A DNA stretch of 64,000 nt from an uncultured Lachnospiraceae bacterium (GTDB taxonomy: Bacteria; Bacillota; Clostridia; Lachnospirales; Lachnospiraceae), in contig CANCYR010000002.1 of assembly GCA_947382355.1 (NCBI GenBank), forward strand, positions 62,001-126,000, read 5' to 3'. A program made the translations under genes and the position numbers. Under the pieces are notes generated by a model that searched no databases, was not told where the DNA came from, and saw only the letters and a program-made list of their open reading frames with translations. Every line of letters begins with the position of its first letter. Position 1 is the first letter of the stretch. Shown here piece by piece: positions 43,338 through 51,582 of the stretch.

Positions 43338-43381
43338 CAGTTTCGATTCCTGCGGGGGAAAGCTGAGGGCCGAACTGTTAC
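43334..43381. repeat. Dispersed hairpin repeat, copy C
   Basis: GTAACAGTT (43334-43342) pairs with AACTGTTAC (43373-43381) around a 30-nt loop containing CGATTCCTGCGGGGGAA. Its ends equal the ends of the 220-bp element and its loop matches copy A. The left arm overlaps the stop codon of the Rpn gene. No clear target duplication flanks it. Confidence 0.75.
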
Positions 43382-43387
43382 AAATTA

Positions 43388-43409
43388 TATCAGAAATTTA
43401 TCAGAAATT
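43388..43409 (+). repeat. Tandem 11-bp direct repeat
   Basis: TATCAGAAATT occurs twice in tandem, just upstream of the rpsT promoter. Could be a binding site or replication slippage. Confidence 0.4.
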
Positions 43410-43421
43410 TCCAAAATCATA

Positions 43422-43450
43422 TTGACAGAATAAATTCCAGCCAATATAAT
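43422..43450 (+). promoter_or_regulatory. Consensus promoter of rpsT
   Basis: TTGACA (43422-43427), 17 bp, TATAAT (43445-43450): exact sigma-A consensus, as expected for a ribosomal protein gene. Confidence 0.92.
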
Positions 43451-43462
43451 AATATGCGTGTG

Positions 43463-43500
43463 TTTACATCAGACTGTCCGTGTCCAGACTTAGATGTAAA
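43463..43500 (+). promoter_or_regulatory. rpsT leader hairpin
   Basis: TTTACATC (43463-43470) pairs with GATGTAAA (43493-43500); the stem continues with AG/CT and CTG/CAG around an A.A mismatch and a two-base TA bulge, loop TCCGTGTC. It begins about 10 nt after the expected transcription start and is not followed by a T-run. A candidate autoregulatory or stabilising element. Confidence 0.5.
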
Positions 43501-43548
43501 TGAAAGCATTTTGAATGAACAACAGTACAAATATAGGAGGTGTAAGTC

Positions 43549-43812
43549 TTGGCTAACATCAAATCTGCAAAGAAGAGGATTCTGGTAAATCGTACAAAGG
43601 CAGCTAGAAACAAATCCATTAAATCTAGCGTAAAAACCGCTATTAAGAAGGTTTATACAGCAATTGAAGCAAAAGATGCAGAAGCAGCAAAGGAAGCTTT
43701 AAAGAATGCCACAGTAGCAATCGATAAGGCAACCACAAAAGGTATCTATCATAAGAACAATGCTGCAAGAAAGGTTTCCCGTTTAGCAAAAGCGGTAAAC
43801 AAAATTGCTTAA
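43549..43812 (+). CDS. rpsT: 30S ribosomal protein S20
   Basis: 87 residues starting MANIKSAKKRI and rich in Lys/Ala, the hallmark of S20, which binds 16S rRNA early in 30S assembly. The start is TTG at 43549 with a strong AGGAGGTG upstream; non-ATG starts are common for this gene. A single-gene unit with its own promoter and terminator. Confidence 0.97.
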   Translation: MANIKSAKKRILVNRTKAARNKSIKSSVKTAIKKVYTAIEAKDAEAAKEALKNATVAIDKATTKGIYHKNNAARKVSRLAKAVNKIA

Positions 43813-43834
43813 TGTAACATAGACATCATATATG

Positions 43835-43871
43835 AAAAGTGTCAGGAACCGTCATTCCTGACACTTTTTTT
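43835..43871 (+). terminator. Terminator of rpsT
   Basis: AAAAGTGTCAGGA (43835-43847) pairs with TCCTGACACTTTT (43856-43868), 8-nt loop, T-run. Confidence 0.92.
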
Positions 43872-44106
43872 ATTGGAAATCTGTAAAGTTCTAAAATTTT
43901 CTCCGGTTACATATAATTTCTTAGTCTTGTTTATATCAAGGCAAATATCTGAAACTATAATGAGGGGCTGCGGTCTGGCAGCAGGCCTCTGTTTTAGTTA
44001 TAACCTTGCAACACCATTGGAATTTGCTTCATTGCTTCCTGGCATAAAAGTTACAGGATGCGGAAAGCCCCTGCCGGGCGGCAAAAGATTAGGAGAGATA
44101 CGTAGC

Positions 44107-45357
44107 ATGGAGAAAAACAGAATACAGAATATGGTGCTTGGCATTCTGTGTCTATTGGGATGCTTTTGTATTATAAGGGCGGCGCTTCTCTTTGGATTTT
44201 TCGGAAGGGGGAATGTTTCGCATTTTCTCGCATGGGGGGACAGACAAATTCTATCCATCCATTGTCCGTCTTTCCTTTATATGGAAGAAACCAATGTGGC
44301 AGTACATGTGGAGGAAATTGGAAAAGAGATCGCAGCAAGCTATTTACCTATTTATGACTATATGAGGGAAAACCCTCAATATACGGTGGAAAGGGAAAAT
44401 CAGGAAATAATTGAAAAAATCATATTAAAAGAAGGGCAGGATGAAAATCATGTGCCCGTTGTGACGGAGACAGAACCTGACAGTAAACAGGATGAGCTTG
44501 CAGCAATGGAAGAGGAAAACAGACAGGCTGTAGAAGAGGAAATAAGGAAGGAAAATGCCGGGATTGATTTTGTAATGGCGGAGGAAAAAGCAGTTACATA
44601 TGATTTGGATAAATTTCGGGATTTTGAAACTCTGTTAGGGGAGTTTTATGTGCTGGACAACATTACTACTATCGATGGGAATCAGTTGAATCTTGAGGCT
44701 TTGCTGGGAAGGGATATGACTATGAAGACGGCAAACGATAAGCCTCAGATTCTTATTTACCATACCCATTCACAGGAAGGTTTTGCAGATTCTGTGCCCG
44801 GGGATGAGGCGACTACCATTGTTGGAGCCGGAGAAAAGCTTACGGCTCTTCTTAGAGGGTACGGTTTTAATGTCATTCATCATACCGGCAAATATGATGT
44901 GGAAAACAGGGATTATGCATATTCAAATGCGGCGCCTGCAATCGAGCAGATATTGGCGGAAAATCCATCCATAGAAGTTATCATTGACCTGCACAGGGAT
45001 GGGGTGGCAGAAGGAACAAGGCTTGTGACCAATTTGAATGGAAGACCTACTGCACAGTTTATGTTTTTTAACGGGCTGAGCCGCACGAAAAAAAGAGGGG
45101 ATATTGAATATCTTAAAAATGATAATATCGGAGAAAATCTGGCATTTTCTTTTCAGGCACAGTTAAACTGTAAGGAATATTATCCGGGGCTTGCAAGGAA
45201 AATATATTTGAAAGGTTATCGTTATAATATGCATTATCGGGGAAAAAGTTTGTTGATTGAGGTGGGAGCCCAGACTAATACAGTGGAGGAAATTATGAAT
45301 GCCATGGATCCTATTGCGCATGTGCTTTATCTGACTTTGTCGGGGGATGGAAATTGA
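44107..45357 (+). CDS. spoIIP: Stage II sporulation protein P (peptidoglycan hydrolase)
   Basis: Amidase/endopeptidase that, with SpoIID and SpoIIM, thins septal wall during engulfment. Start at the ATG at 44107 (MEKNRIQNMVLGILCLLG), 10 bp after AGGAGA; the frame is open back to 43873 but that part is not family-like. 416 residues: transmembrane anchor (about 8-28), linker, then the catalytic domain with I-L-I-Y-H-T-H-S-Q-E near 215-224 and V-I-I-D-L-H-R-D near 292-299 (zinc ligands). CATATAAT at 43910 resembles a sigma-E -10, without a clear -35. The spoIIP-lepA-hemW order is standard in Firmicutes. Confidence 0.92.
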   Translation: MEKNRIQNMVLGILCLLGCFCIIRAALLFGFFGRGNVSHFLAWGDRQILSIHCPSFLYMEETNVAVHVEEIGKEIAASYLPIYDYMRENPQYTVERENQEIIEKIILKEGQDENHVPVVTETEPDSKQDELAAMEEENRQAVEEEIRKENAGIDFVMAEEKAVTYDLDKFRDFETLLGEFYVLDNITTIDGNQLNLEALLGRDMTMKTANDKPQILIYHTHSQEGFADSVPGDEATTIVGAGEKLTALLRGYGFNVIHHTGKYDVENRDYAYSNAAPAIEQILAENPSIEVIIDLHRDGVAEGTRLVTNLNGRPTAQFMFFNGLSRTKKRGDIEYLKNDNIGENLAFSFQAQLNCKEYYPGLARKIYLKGYRYNMHYRGKSLLIEVGAQTNTVEEIMNAMDPIAHVLYLTLSGDGN

Positions 45358-45366
45358 TGGAGGGGT

Positions 45367-45414
45367 GGACGCAGCAGAGGGGGGACGCGGTAGAAGGGGG
45401 ACGCAGCAGAGGGA
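45367..45414 (+). repeat. Three 16-bp tandem repeats
   Basis: GGACGCAGCAGAGGGG, GGACGCGGTAGAAGGG and GGACGCAGCAGAGGGA follow each other without gaps from 45367. The last copy runs into the left arm of the large palindrome. They begin 10 bp after the spoIIP stop. Confidence 0.8.
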
Positions 45415-45629
45415 TGAGAGTGGATTCCATGCGGTGTTTTTAGCAGCGGTTTTCCTAAACAGCCTGATGTCAGGTGTTGGTACCGTTCGGGGCGGAATAT
45501 AGCGGCGTCCATGCCGCAATATTCCTAAAATTGCCATCCGTGGCAATTTTACCCTGGGTGTGTGGCAGGCTGTTAAGGAAAACCGCTGCTAAAAACAATG
45601 CATGGAATCCACTCTCATCCCTCTGCTGC
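45403..45629. repeat. 227-bp branched palindrome between spoIIP and lepA
   Basis: Arms 45403-45466 and 45566-45629 (64 bp each) are inverted repeats with 61 of 64 identical. The 99-bp head has two further hairpins: GGAATAT-a-GCGGC / GCCGC-a-ATATTCC (45494-45525) and a perfect 10-bp stem TAAAATTGCC / GGCAATTTTA (45526-45551). As RNA it would form a long rod ending in two side hairpins. No T-run, no coding potential, and no flanking target duplication found. It makes up most of the 585-bp gap before lepA. Either a decayed mobile element or a structured RNA. Confidence 0.8.
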
Positions 45630-45759
45630 TGTTTTGTTTCGGGCGGTATGCTGTGTAGAGGGGATGTGTGGCGGGGAAGGAGTATTTTCTGTTTGTTGCT
45701 GGTTCTGATTTTGGTGTGGGAAAGCTACGGGGAATGTTACGATTTCTGTAGCAATCTTT

Positions 45760-45785
45760 GTAATAATTTAGCGTAATAATTTAGC
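45760..45785 (+). repeat. Tandem 13-bp duplication
   Basis: GTAATAATTTAGC is present twice in perfect tandem, about 45 bp upstream of the lepA promoter. The rest of 45630-45829 shows nothing recognisable. Confidence 0.5.
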
Positions 45786-45829
45786 TTGCGGTTTTGTAAG
45801 GGAGGGTTTAAGAAATTAAGGGGCAGACA

Positions 45830-45858
45830 TTGCGTCGGGAGAAAAATTTTGTTATACT
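45830..45858 (+). promoter_or_regulatory. Promoter of lepA
   Basis: TTGCGT (45830-45835), 17 bp, TATACT (45853-45858), 85 bp before the lepA start. Confidence 0.65.
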
Positions 45859-45942
45859 GACAAGCAGTGAAGAAAAACGGAAAATGAGTTGTCCGGAAGA
45901 TAGATGCGATAGAAGAACAGGATAAGGAACAGGAGAGGGAAA

Positions 45943-47757
45943 ATGGCAGGTATCGACCAGAGTAAAATAAGGAATTTTTGTATTGTAGCTCATATTGATC
46001 ATGGGAAGTCAACGCTGGCAGACAGGATTATTGAAAAGACCGGGTTACTTACAAGCAGGGAAATGCAGGCACAGGTTTTGGATAATATGGAGCTGGAAAG
46101 GGAAAGGGGTATTACCATAAAGGCACAGACTGTCCGCATTGTATACAAGGCAAAGGATGGTGAGGAGTACGTTTTTAATCTGATTGACACTCCGGGACAT
46201 GTGGATTTTAATTATGAGGTAAGCAGAAGCCTTGCAGCCTGTGACGGGGCTATTTTAGTGGTGGATGCGGCACAGGGAATTGAAGCTCAGACTCTGGCAA
46301 ACGTATATCTTGCGTTGGACCACGATTTGGATGTTTTTCCCGTTATCAATAAAATCGACCTGCCAAGCGCAGAGCCGGAGAGGGTAAAGGAAGAAATTGA
46401 AGATGTAATCGGGATTGAAGCCCATGATGCGCCCTTGATTTCAGCGAAAAACGGAATCGGGATTGAAGAAGTGTTAGAACAGATTGTCGCCAAAATCCCG
46501 GCACCTGAAGGGGACCCAAATGCTCCTTTGCAGGCGCTTATTTTTGATTCCCTTTATGATTCTTATAAAGGAGTTATAATTTTTTGCCGCATTAAAGAAG
46601 GAACTGTAAAAAAGGGAACGCCTATTTTAATGATGGCAACAGGAGCAAAAGCGGAAGTAGTAGAAGTAGGATATTTTGGAGCAGGGCAGTTTTTAGAATG
46701 TGAAGAGCTTTCTGCCGGAATGGTAGGCTATATTACCGCTTCCATTAAAAACGTAAAGGATACGGCAGTGGGTGATACGGTTACCAATGCCATGGAGCCC
46801 TGCAAAGAGCCTCTTCCCGGCTATAAAAAGGTCCAGTCCATGGTATATTGCGGCATGTATCCGGCAGACGGGGCTAAATATCCGGATTTAAGGGATGCTT
46901 TGGAAAAGCTTCAGTTAAACGATGCTTCTTTAAACTATGAGCCGGAAACCTCCATTGCTTTAGGTTTTGGATTCCGCTGCGGCTTTTTGGGGCTTCTTCA
47001 TCTGGAAATCATACAGGAACGTCTGGAAAGAGAATATAATCTGGATCTGGTCACTACGGCTCCGGGAGTTATTTACAAGGTGCATAAAAGCAATGGAGAG
47101 GTCATTGAGCTGACGAATCCAAGCAATCTGCCGGACCCTTCGGAAATCGAATATATGGAGGAGCCTATTGTCAGTGCGGAAATCATGGTAACCTCTGAAT
47201 TTATCGGAGCTATCATGGAGCTTTGCCAGGAGCGGCGGGGCGTCTATCTTGGAATGGAATATATGGAAGAAAAAAGGGCGCTTCTTCGCTATGAGCTTCC
47301 GTTAAATGAGATTATTTATGACTTTTTTGATGCCTTAAAATCCCGCTCAAGAGGCTATGCCTCTTTTGATTATGAATTAAAGGGCTATGAGCAGTCCGAG
47401 CTGGTGAAGCTGGATATGCTCATCAATAAAGAAGAGGTGGATGCTTTATCCTTTATTGTCCATAAGGACAGCGCCTATGACAGGGGAAGGAGAATGTGCG
47501 AGAAATTAAAAGAAGAGATTCCAAGACATCTGTTTGAAATACCCATTCAGGCAGCAGTGGGGGGCAAGGTCATTGCAAGAGAAACTGTGAAGGCAATGCG
47601 CAAGGATGTGCTGGCAAAATGTTACGGCGGGGATATTACCCGTAAGAAAAAGCTTTTGGAAAAGCAAAAGGAAGGCAAGAAGCGCATGCGTCAGGTAGGC
47701 AATGTGGAAATTCCCCAGCAGGCATTTATGAGTGTGTTGAAGCTGGATGATAAATAA
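45943..47757 (+). CDS. lepA: Elongation factor 4 (LepA)
   Basis: Ribosome-associated GTPase. 604 residues. G1 [10 protein letters not shown] near 16-25, G2/G3 with R-G-I-T-I-K-A-Q and [12 protein letters not shown] (G4), then EF-G-like domains and the LepA-specific C-terminal domain ([16 protein letters not shown] near 565). AGGAGAGGG precedes the ATG. Confidence 0.97.
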   Translation: MAGIDQSKIRNFCIVAHIDHGKSTLADRIIEKTGLLTSREMQAQVLDNMELERERGITIKAQTVRIVYKAKDGEEYVFNLIDTPGHVDFNYEVSRSLAACDGAILVVDAAQGIEAQTLANVYLALDHDLDVFPVINKIDLPSAEPERVKEEIEDVIGIEAHDAPLISAKNGIGIEEVLEQIVAKIPAPEGDPNAPLQALIFDSLYDSYKGVIIFCRIKEGTVKKGTPILMMATGAKAEVVEVGYFGAGQFLECEELSAGMVGYITASIKNVKDTAVGDTVTNAMEPCKEPLPGYKKVQSMVYCGMYPADGAKYPDLRDALEKLQLNDASLNYEPETSIALGFGFRCGFLGLLHLEIIQERLEREYNLDLVTTAPGVIYKVHKSNGEVIELTNPSNLPDPSEIEYMEEPIVSAEIMVTSEFIGAIMELCQERRGVYLGMEYMEEKRALLRYELPLNEIIYDFFDALKSRSRGYASFDYELKGYEQSELVKLDMLINKEEVDALSFIVHKDSAYDRGRRMCEKLKEEIPRHLFEIPIQAAVGGKVIARETVKAMRKDVLAKCYGGDITRKKKLLEKQKEGKKRMRQVGNVEIPQQAFMSVLKLDDK

Positions 47758-47760
47758 GTG

Positions 47761-49104
47761 ATGAGCAATCCGTTAAGCCTCTACATTCACATCCCGTTTT
47801 GTATAAAAAAATGCCATTACTGCGATTTCTTATCGGCGCCTGCCGGCGAAGAGACCCAAAGGGAATATGTCCGTGCCCTGCTCCATGAAATAGAATATTG
47901 GGGGAAACTGCTTTCCGGGGCGCCTATAAAATCTGTCTATATTGGCGGTGGGACTCCATCTGTTTTGCCGGAAGAGCTAATGGTTGAAATATTATGTAAA
48001 TTGAAAAAGTCTTTTCCCTATATAACAAAAATAGAAAATACAGCAGGAAAGAAAAAAAAGTCTCATGTCAGTGAAGCAGAGCCAAAGGGAAAAGTGCCCA
48101 AAGTAGCGGAACCGGAAATTTCCATGGAAATCAATCCCGGCACTGTAACGGAAAAAAAGCTGAAGGCTTATAGTCAGGCAGGAATCAACCGCTTAAGCAT
48201 AGGGCTTCAGTCTGTGGATGAGGATGAGTTAAAGCTGTTAGGCAGAATCCATACATATGAGGATTTTATGGAAACGTATCACATGGCAAGGGCACAGGGC
48301 TTTTCCAATCTGAATATCGATTTAATCAGCGCCCTGCCCGGGCAAAAGCTGGAAAGCTGGCAGGACACTCTGGAAAAGGTTCTGGCTTTAAAGCCGGAGC
48401 ATATATCTGCATATAGCCTTATCATTGAAGAAGGAACTCCCTTTTATGAAACTTATTTCGGGCATGAAGAGCTTTTGCCGGATGAAGAGACGGACCGTGT
48501 CATGTATGCACTTACAAAGCATATGCTCCGGGAAGCAGGATATGAGCGTTATGAAATATCCAACTATAGCAGGAAAGGAAAAGAATGTCTGCACAATCTG
48601 GTGTACTGGCAGAGAGGGAACTATCTTGGCCTGGGGCTTGGAAGTTCTTCCATGATAGACAATATCCGGTTTCGGAATACGGATTCCATGAAAGATTATG
48701 TAAACTATTGGAGCGCAGGGAACATAAAAGATAGTAGCGTAATAGGTATTCATGGAAAAACGCTGTTAGCATTGTCAGACTTTGAAGAGCATACGGCAAA
48801 GGAGCAGGAAAGGTACGGGAATTTTCAGAAGGCTCATGTAATTCCAAATATTTGCGTGGATATTAAGAGCCTCAGCCAAAAGGAGCAGATGGAGGAGTTT
48901 ATGTTTCTTGGGCTGCGCATGATGAAAGGTATATCTGCAAAAGAATTTGAGGAAGCTTTCGGGAAGAGCATATTTGATGTTTATGGGCATCAAATAGACA
49001 AATATAAAGAGCAGAATGTGCTTACTGTGGATGAGCGCATAGCTTTTACGGACAGAGGGGTGGATGTGAGCAATATGATTTTGGCGGATTTTTTGCTTGA
49101 ATAA
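47761..49104 (+). CDS. hemW: HemW-type radical SAM protein
   Basis: Family of the heme chaperone HemW, often mis-annotated as oxygen-independent coproporphyrinogen oxidase. Radical SAM cluster C-I-K-K-C-H-Y-C at 14-21, preceded by Y-I-H-I-P-F and followed by D-F as in HemW. G-G-G-T-P-S near 64 and S-I-G-L-Q-S near 145 are SAM-site motifs. A Lys-rich insert (about 95-120) is unusual. I use the ATG at 47761; a GTG immediately before it directly follows the lepA stop and is also possible. 447 residues. lepA-hemW is a conserved pair, but the hrcA-grpE-dnaK genes that often follow are not here. Confidence 0.9.
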   Translation: MSNPLSLYIHIPFCIKKCHYCDFLSAPAGEETQREYVRALLHEIEYWGKLLSGAPIKSVYIGGGTPSVLPEELMVEILCKLKKSFPYITKIENTAGKKKKSHVSEAEPKGKVPKVAEPEISMEINPGTVTEKKLKAYSQAGINRLSIGLQSVDEDELKLLGRIHTYEDFMETYHMARAQGFSNLNIDLISALPGQKLESWQDTLEKVLALKPEHISAYSLIIEEGTPFYETYFGHEELLPDEETDRVMYALTKHMLREAGYERYEISNYSRKGKECLHNLVYWQRGNYLGLGLGSSSMIDNIRFRNTDSMKDYVNYWSAGNIKDSSVIGIHGKTLLALSDFEEHTAKEQERYGNFQKAHVIPNICVDIKSLSQKEQMEEFMFLGLRMMKGISAKEFEEAFGKSIFDVYGHQIDKYKEQNVLTVDERIAFTDRGVDVSNMILADFLLE

Positions 49105-49111
49105 AGGCATT

Positions 49112-49162
49112 AGCGGGAGAATCAGGAAGAGAATAAAATTAGAACAGGATTCCGCTTTTTTC
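49112..49162 (+). terminator. Probable terminator after hemW
   Basis: AGCGG-gag-AATC (49112-49123) pairs with GATTCCGCT (49148-49156), with a 3-base bulge and long loop, followed by TTTTT. Confidence 0.5.
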
Positions 49163-49175
49163 CACCCCCTATTAC

Positions 49176-49204
49176 TGGACTTTTCCTGTAAATAAGAATA
49201 TAAT
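49176..49204 (+). promoter_or_regulatory. Promoter of the glycosylation operon
   Basis: TGGACT (49176-49181), 17 bp, TATAAT (49199-49204). It serves the first of seven closely spaced genes. Confidence 0.7.
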
Positions 49205-49246
49205 ATACGTTATAAGTGAAAGAGAGCAGTCAGAGGAGAGTATAAC

Positions 49247-50434
49247 ATGAAAAAGATGCTCATGCTTGGAGGAAGCCATGCAGAAATCCCTATGATTAAG
49301 GCAGCGCAGAAAATGGGATATTATGTGATTACGACAGGGAATCAGACAGAGGGAATGGGGCACAAATACGCAGATGAGTATATTTGTTGTGACTTTAGTG
49401 ATAAGGAAGCGATTCTGATTTTGGCTGAAAGGGAGCAGGTGGAGGCTGTCTGCTCCGGCTGTAATGATTTTGCCTGTTTGTCGGCGGCATATGCTTGTGA
49501 AAAGCTGGGACTTAAAGGACATGATCCATATGAAATCGCCCGTTGCATTCATCATAAGGACAAGTATAGAGAACTGGTGGAAAAGCTGAATATTTTGTCG
49601 CCGAAGGCACGAAAATGCAGGACAGTGGAGGAAATGAAGAAAGCCTGTATGGAAATGCAGTTCCCCATTATCGTAAAGCCTGTTGATTTAACCGGCGGCA
49701 AGGGTATGATGCGCTGTGATAATGAAGTACAGGCAGAGAAAGCATTTTGGCAGGCAATGGCGGCAACAAGAGAAAGCCATATCATTGTGGAAGAGTTTAT
49801 AACAGGAACAAACCATGGATTTTCAGCATATTTACAGGATGGCAGGATAACATTTTACTTTGTGGATAACGAGCAATACTATCATAATCCATATCTTGTT
49901 TCCGGAGCCAGCGCACCGGGAGATGTGCCGAAGCAGGCAATAGAACAGTTATGCAGTGACAGCGAAAAGCTGGCAGGAGCCCTTAAGCTGGTGGATGGAA
50001 TTTTTCATGTTCAATTTATACTAAAGGAGGACAATACCCCTGTTATTATAGAGGTATGCAGAAGGGCGCCGGGAGACCTGTATATCCATCTTGTGGAGGT
50101 TTCCTGCGGTATGGATTATCCGGCGTATATTGTTGCGGCTGAAGCCGGTATAAAGCAGCCTGTGCCCGAAGTCAGACAAATAGATGGCTTTTTTGTGAGG
50201 CATTGTATTATGGCGGATGAAGCAGGAAGCATGGAAGGAATACAAATTGCAGATGAAATAAAACCCTATATTATGGAACAGCTTCTTTGGGGGCGAAAAG
50301 GGGATAAGATTGAAGATATCATGAAATATAAAGCGGGAATTGTTTTTTTGCATTTTATAACGGAAGAGGAATATCGCGGTTATATAAAAAGGCTTACGGA
50401 GTTGATAAAGGTCAGCGTACAAAAAAATGAATAG
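49247..50434 (+). CDS. ATP-grasp carboxylate-amine/thiol ligase
   Basis: 395 residues with the PurK/BtrJ-like plan: nucleotide-binding N domain (M-L-M-L-G-G-S-H-A-E), A-R-C-I-H-H-K-D-K-Y near 100, ATP-grasp lysine segment P-I-I-V-K-P-V-D-L-T-G-G-K-G-M near 142-156, E-E-F-I near 182, and metal-site I-I-E-V-C-R-R-A-P-G near 265. These enzymes activate a carboxylate with ATP and join it to an amine. First gene of the operon with an aminosugar pathway, so N-acylation of the 4-aminosugar by an amino acid or other acid is a possible role (inference). Confidence 0.82.
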   Translation: MKKMLMLGGSHAEIPMIKAAQKMGYYVITTGNQTEGMGHKYADEYICCDFSDKEAILILAEREQVEAVCSGCNDFACLSAAYACEKLGLKGHDPYEIARCIHHKDKYRELVEKLNILSPKARKCRTVEEMKKACMEMQFPIIVKPVDLTGGKGMMRCDNEVQAEKAFWQAMAATRESHIIVEEFITGTNHGFSAYLQDGRITFYFVDNEQYYHNPYLVSGASAPGDVPKQAIEQLCSDSEKLAGALKLVDGIFHVQFILKEDNTPVIIEVCRRAPGDLYIHLVEVSCGMDYPAYIVAAEAGIKQPVPEVRQIDGFFVRHCIMADEAGSMEGIQIADEIKPYIMEQLLWGRKGDKIEDIMKYKAGIVFLHFITEEEYRGYIKRLTELIKVSVQKNE

Positions 50435-50445
50435 AGGAGGACGGT

Positions 50446-51561
50446 ATGTATCGTATAGGGTTTATTGGAGGAGGAATAAATTCCGCAATTGGGAGAAGTC
50501 ATGTGATTGCTTCCCAGATGGATGGAAAATTTAAGCTGGAGGCAGGCGCCTTTACCCGCAGCCCGGAAATCAACCGAAAAACGGGAGCTGAATTTCAGAT
50601 AGATGAAAGCAGGGTCTATGAGGATTACCGCCAAATGCTGCAAAAGGAAAAGGAAAGGCTGGATGTCATAGCAGTATTGACGCCTACGGATACACATGAA
50701 GGGATGGTGGAGGAGTGCTTAAGGGCAGGTTTTCCGGTGATTTGCGAAAAGTCTCTGTGCACTTCCTGTGCTTCAGCCAGCAGGATAAAAGGCTGTCTGG
50801 AAGAAACAAGAGGATTTTTATGTGTAACTTACAATTATACCGGATATCCTATGGTTAGAGTACTGAGAGAAAAAATTCTTTCCGGAGAATTTGGGAAGAT
50901 TACGAATATTATTGCGGAAATGCCTCAGGAGGGATTTACCAGATATACATTGGAGCATAAAGAGCCAAAGCCACAGAGCTGGCGCATGACAGATTATGAA
51001 ATTCCAACGATTTCTCTGGATTTGGGAACCCATTTACATAATATGATAGCATTTCTGACAGGCGAGCATCCAAAAGAAATTGTGGCAAGAGAAAGTAGTT
51101 TTGGATTTTTTCCTCAGGTCATTGATGATGTGCTGTGCATGGTCAATTATACAAATGATATTGCGGCACAGATGTGGTTCAGCAAAGCGGCGCTTGGCAA
51201 CCGGAACGGGTTAAGGATTCGGGTGTTTGGAACACAGGCAAGCGGAGAGTGGTTTCAGGCAGAGCCGGAGATTCTGAAGATTCATGACAAAAACGGGCAG
51301 AGCTTTTTCTTAGATAGAAGCAATGACAAGGCGGAAGGAGAAAAAGCACGCTATAACCGTTTTAAAGTAGGACATCCCAGCGGATTTATTGAGGCATATG
51401 CCAATTATTATTGGGATATTTCCGATGCCCTGACGGAGTATCTTTCAAAGGGAGAAGAGGCTTCTCATTATTTAATGAATATAGATACATCTATTGAGGG
51501 ACTGCAGCTCTTTGAGGCAGCTCACCGGTCAGCAGGTTGCCATCAGTGGATAAAGCTTTAA
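50446..51561 (+). CDS. Gfo/Idh/MocA-family oxidoreductase
   Basis: 371 residues. N-terminal Rossmann fold (R-I-G-F-I-G-G-G-I-N), the family C-E-K-S (usually E-K-P) near 102, and a C-terminal sugar-binding domain with D-L-G-T-H-L-H-N near 192-199 (the family G-x-H site). Acts on sugars or cyclitols with NAD(P). Sits 11 bp after the ATP-grasp gene. In this operon it probably modifies the sugar, for example 3- or 4-keto chemistry; the substrate cannot be fixed from sequence. Confidence 0.85.
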   Translation: MYRIGFIGGGINSAIGRSHVIASQMDGKFKLEAGAFTRSPEINRKTGAEFQIDESRVYEDYRQMLQKEKERLDVIAVLTPTDTHEGMVEECLRAGFPVICEKSLCTSCASASRIKGCLEETRGFLCVTYNYTGYPMVRVLREKILSGEFGKITNIIAEMPQEGFTRYTLEHKEPKPQSWRMTDYEIPTISLDLGTHLHNMIAFLTGEHPKEIVARESSFGFFPQVIDDVLCMVNYTNDIAAQMWFSKAALGNRNGLRIRVFGTQASGEWFQAEPEILKIHDKNGQSFFLDRSNDKAEGEKARYNRFKVGHPSGFIEAYANYYWDISDALTEYLSKGEEASHYLMNIDTSIEGLQLFEAAHRSAGCHQWIKL

Positions 51562-51582
51562 AATGAAAAGGGGAAATGACGG

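Noticed and set aside
43873-44106. N-terminal extension of spoIIP
   Set aside because: Family-like sequence and a signal anchor begin at the ATG at 44107 with AGGAGA 10 bp upstream.
41904-45629. CRISPR array
   Set aside because: Repeats here are inverted or unevenly spaced and have no regular spacers; no cas gene is present anywhere in the window.
45474-45776. 100-residue plus-strand ORF and the 127-residue minus-strand ORF (45163-45546) over the palindrome
   Set aside because: Both lie largely in the inverted repeat and its head, have no ribosome binding site and mirror each other because of the palindrome. Not coding.
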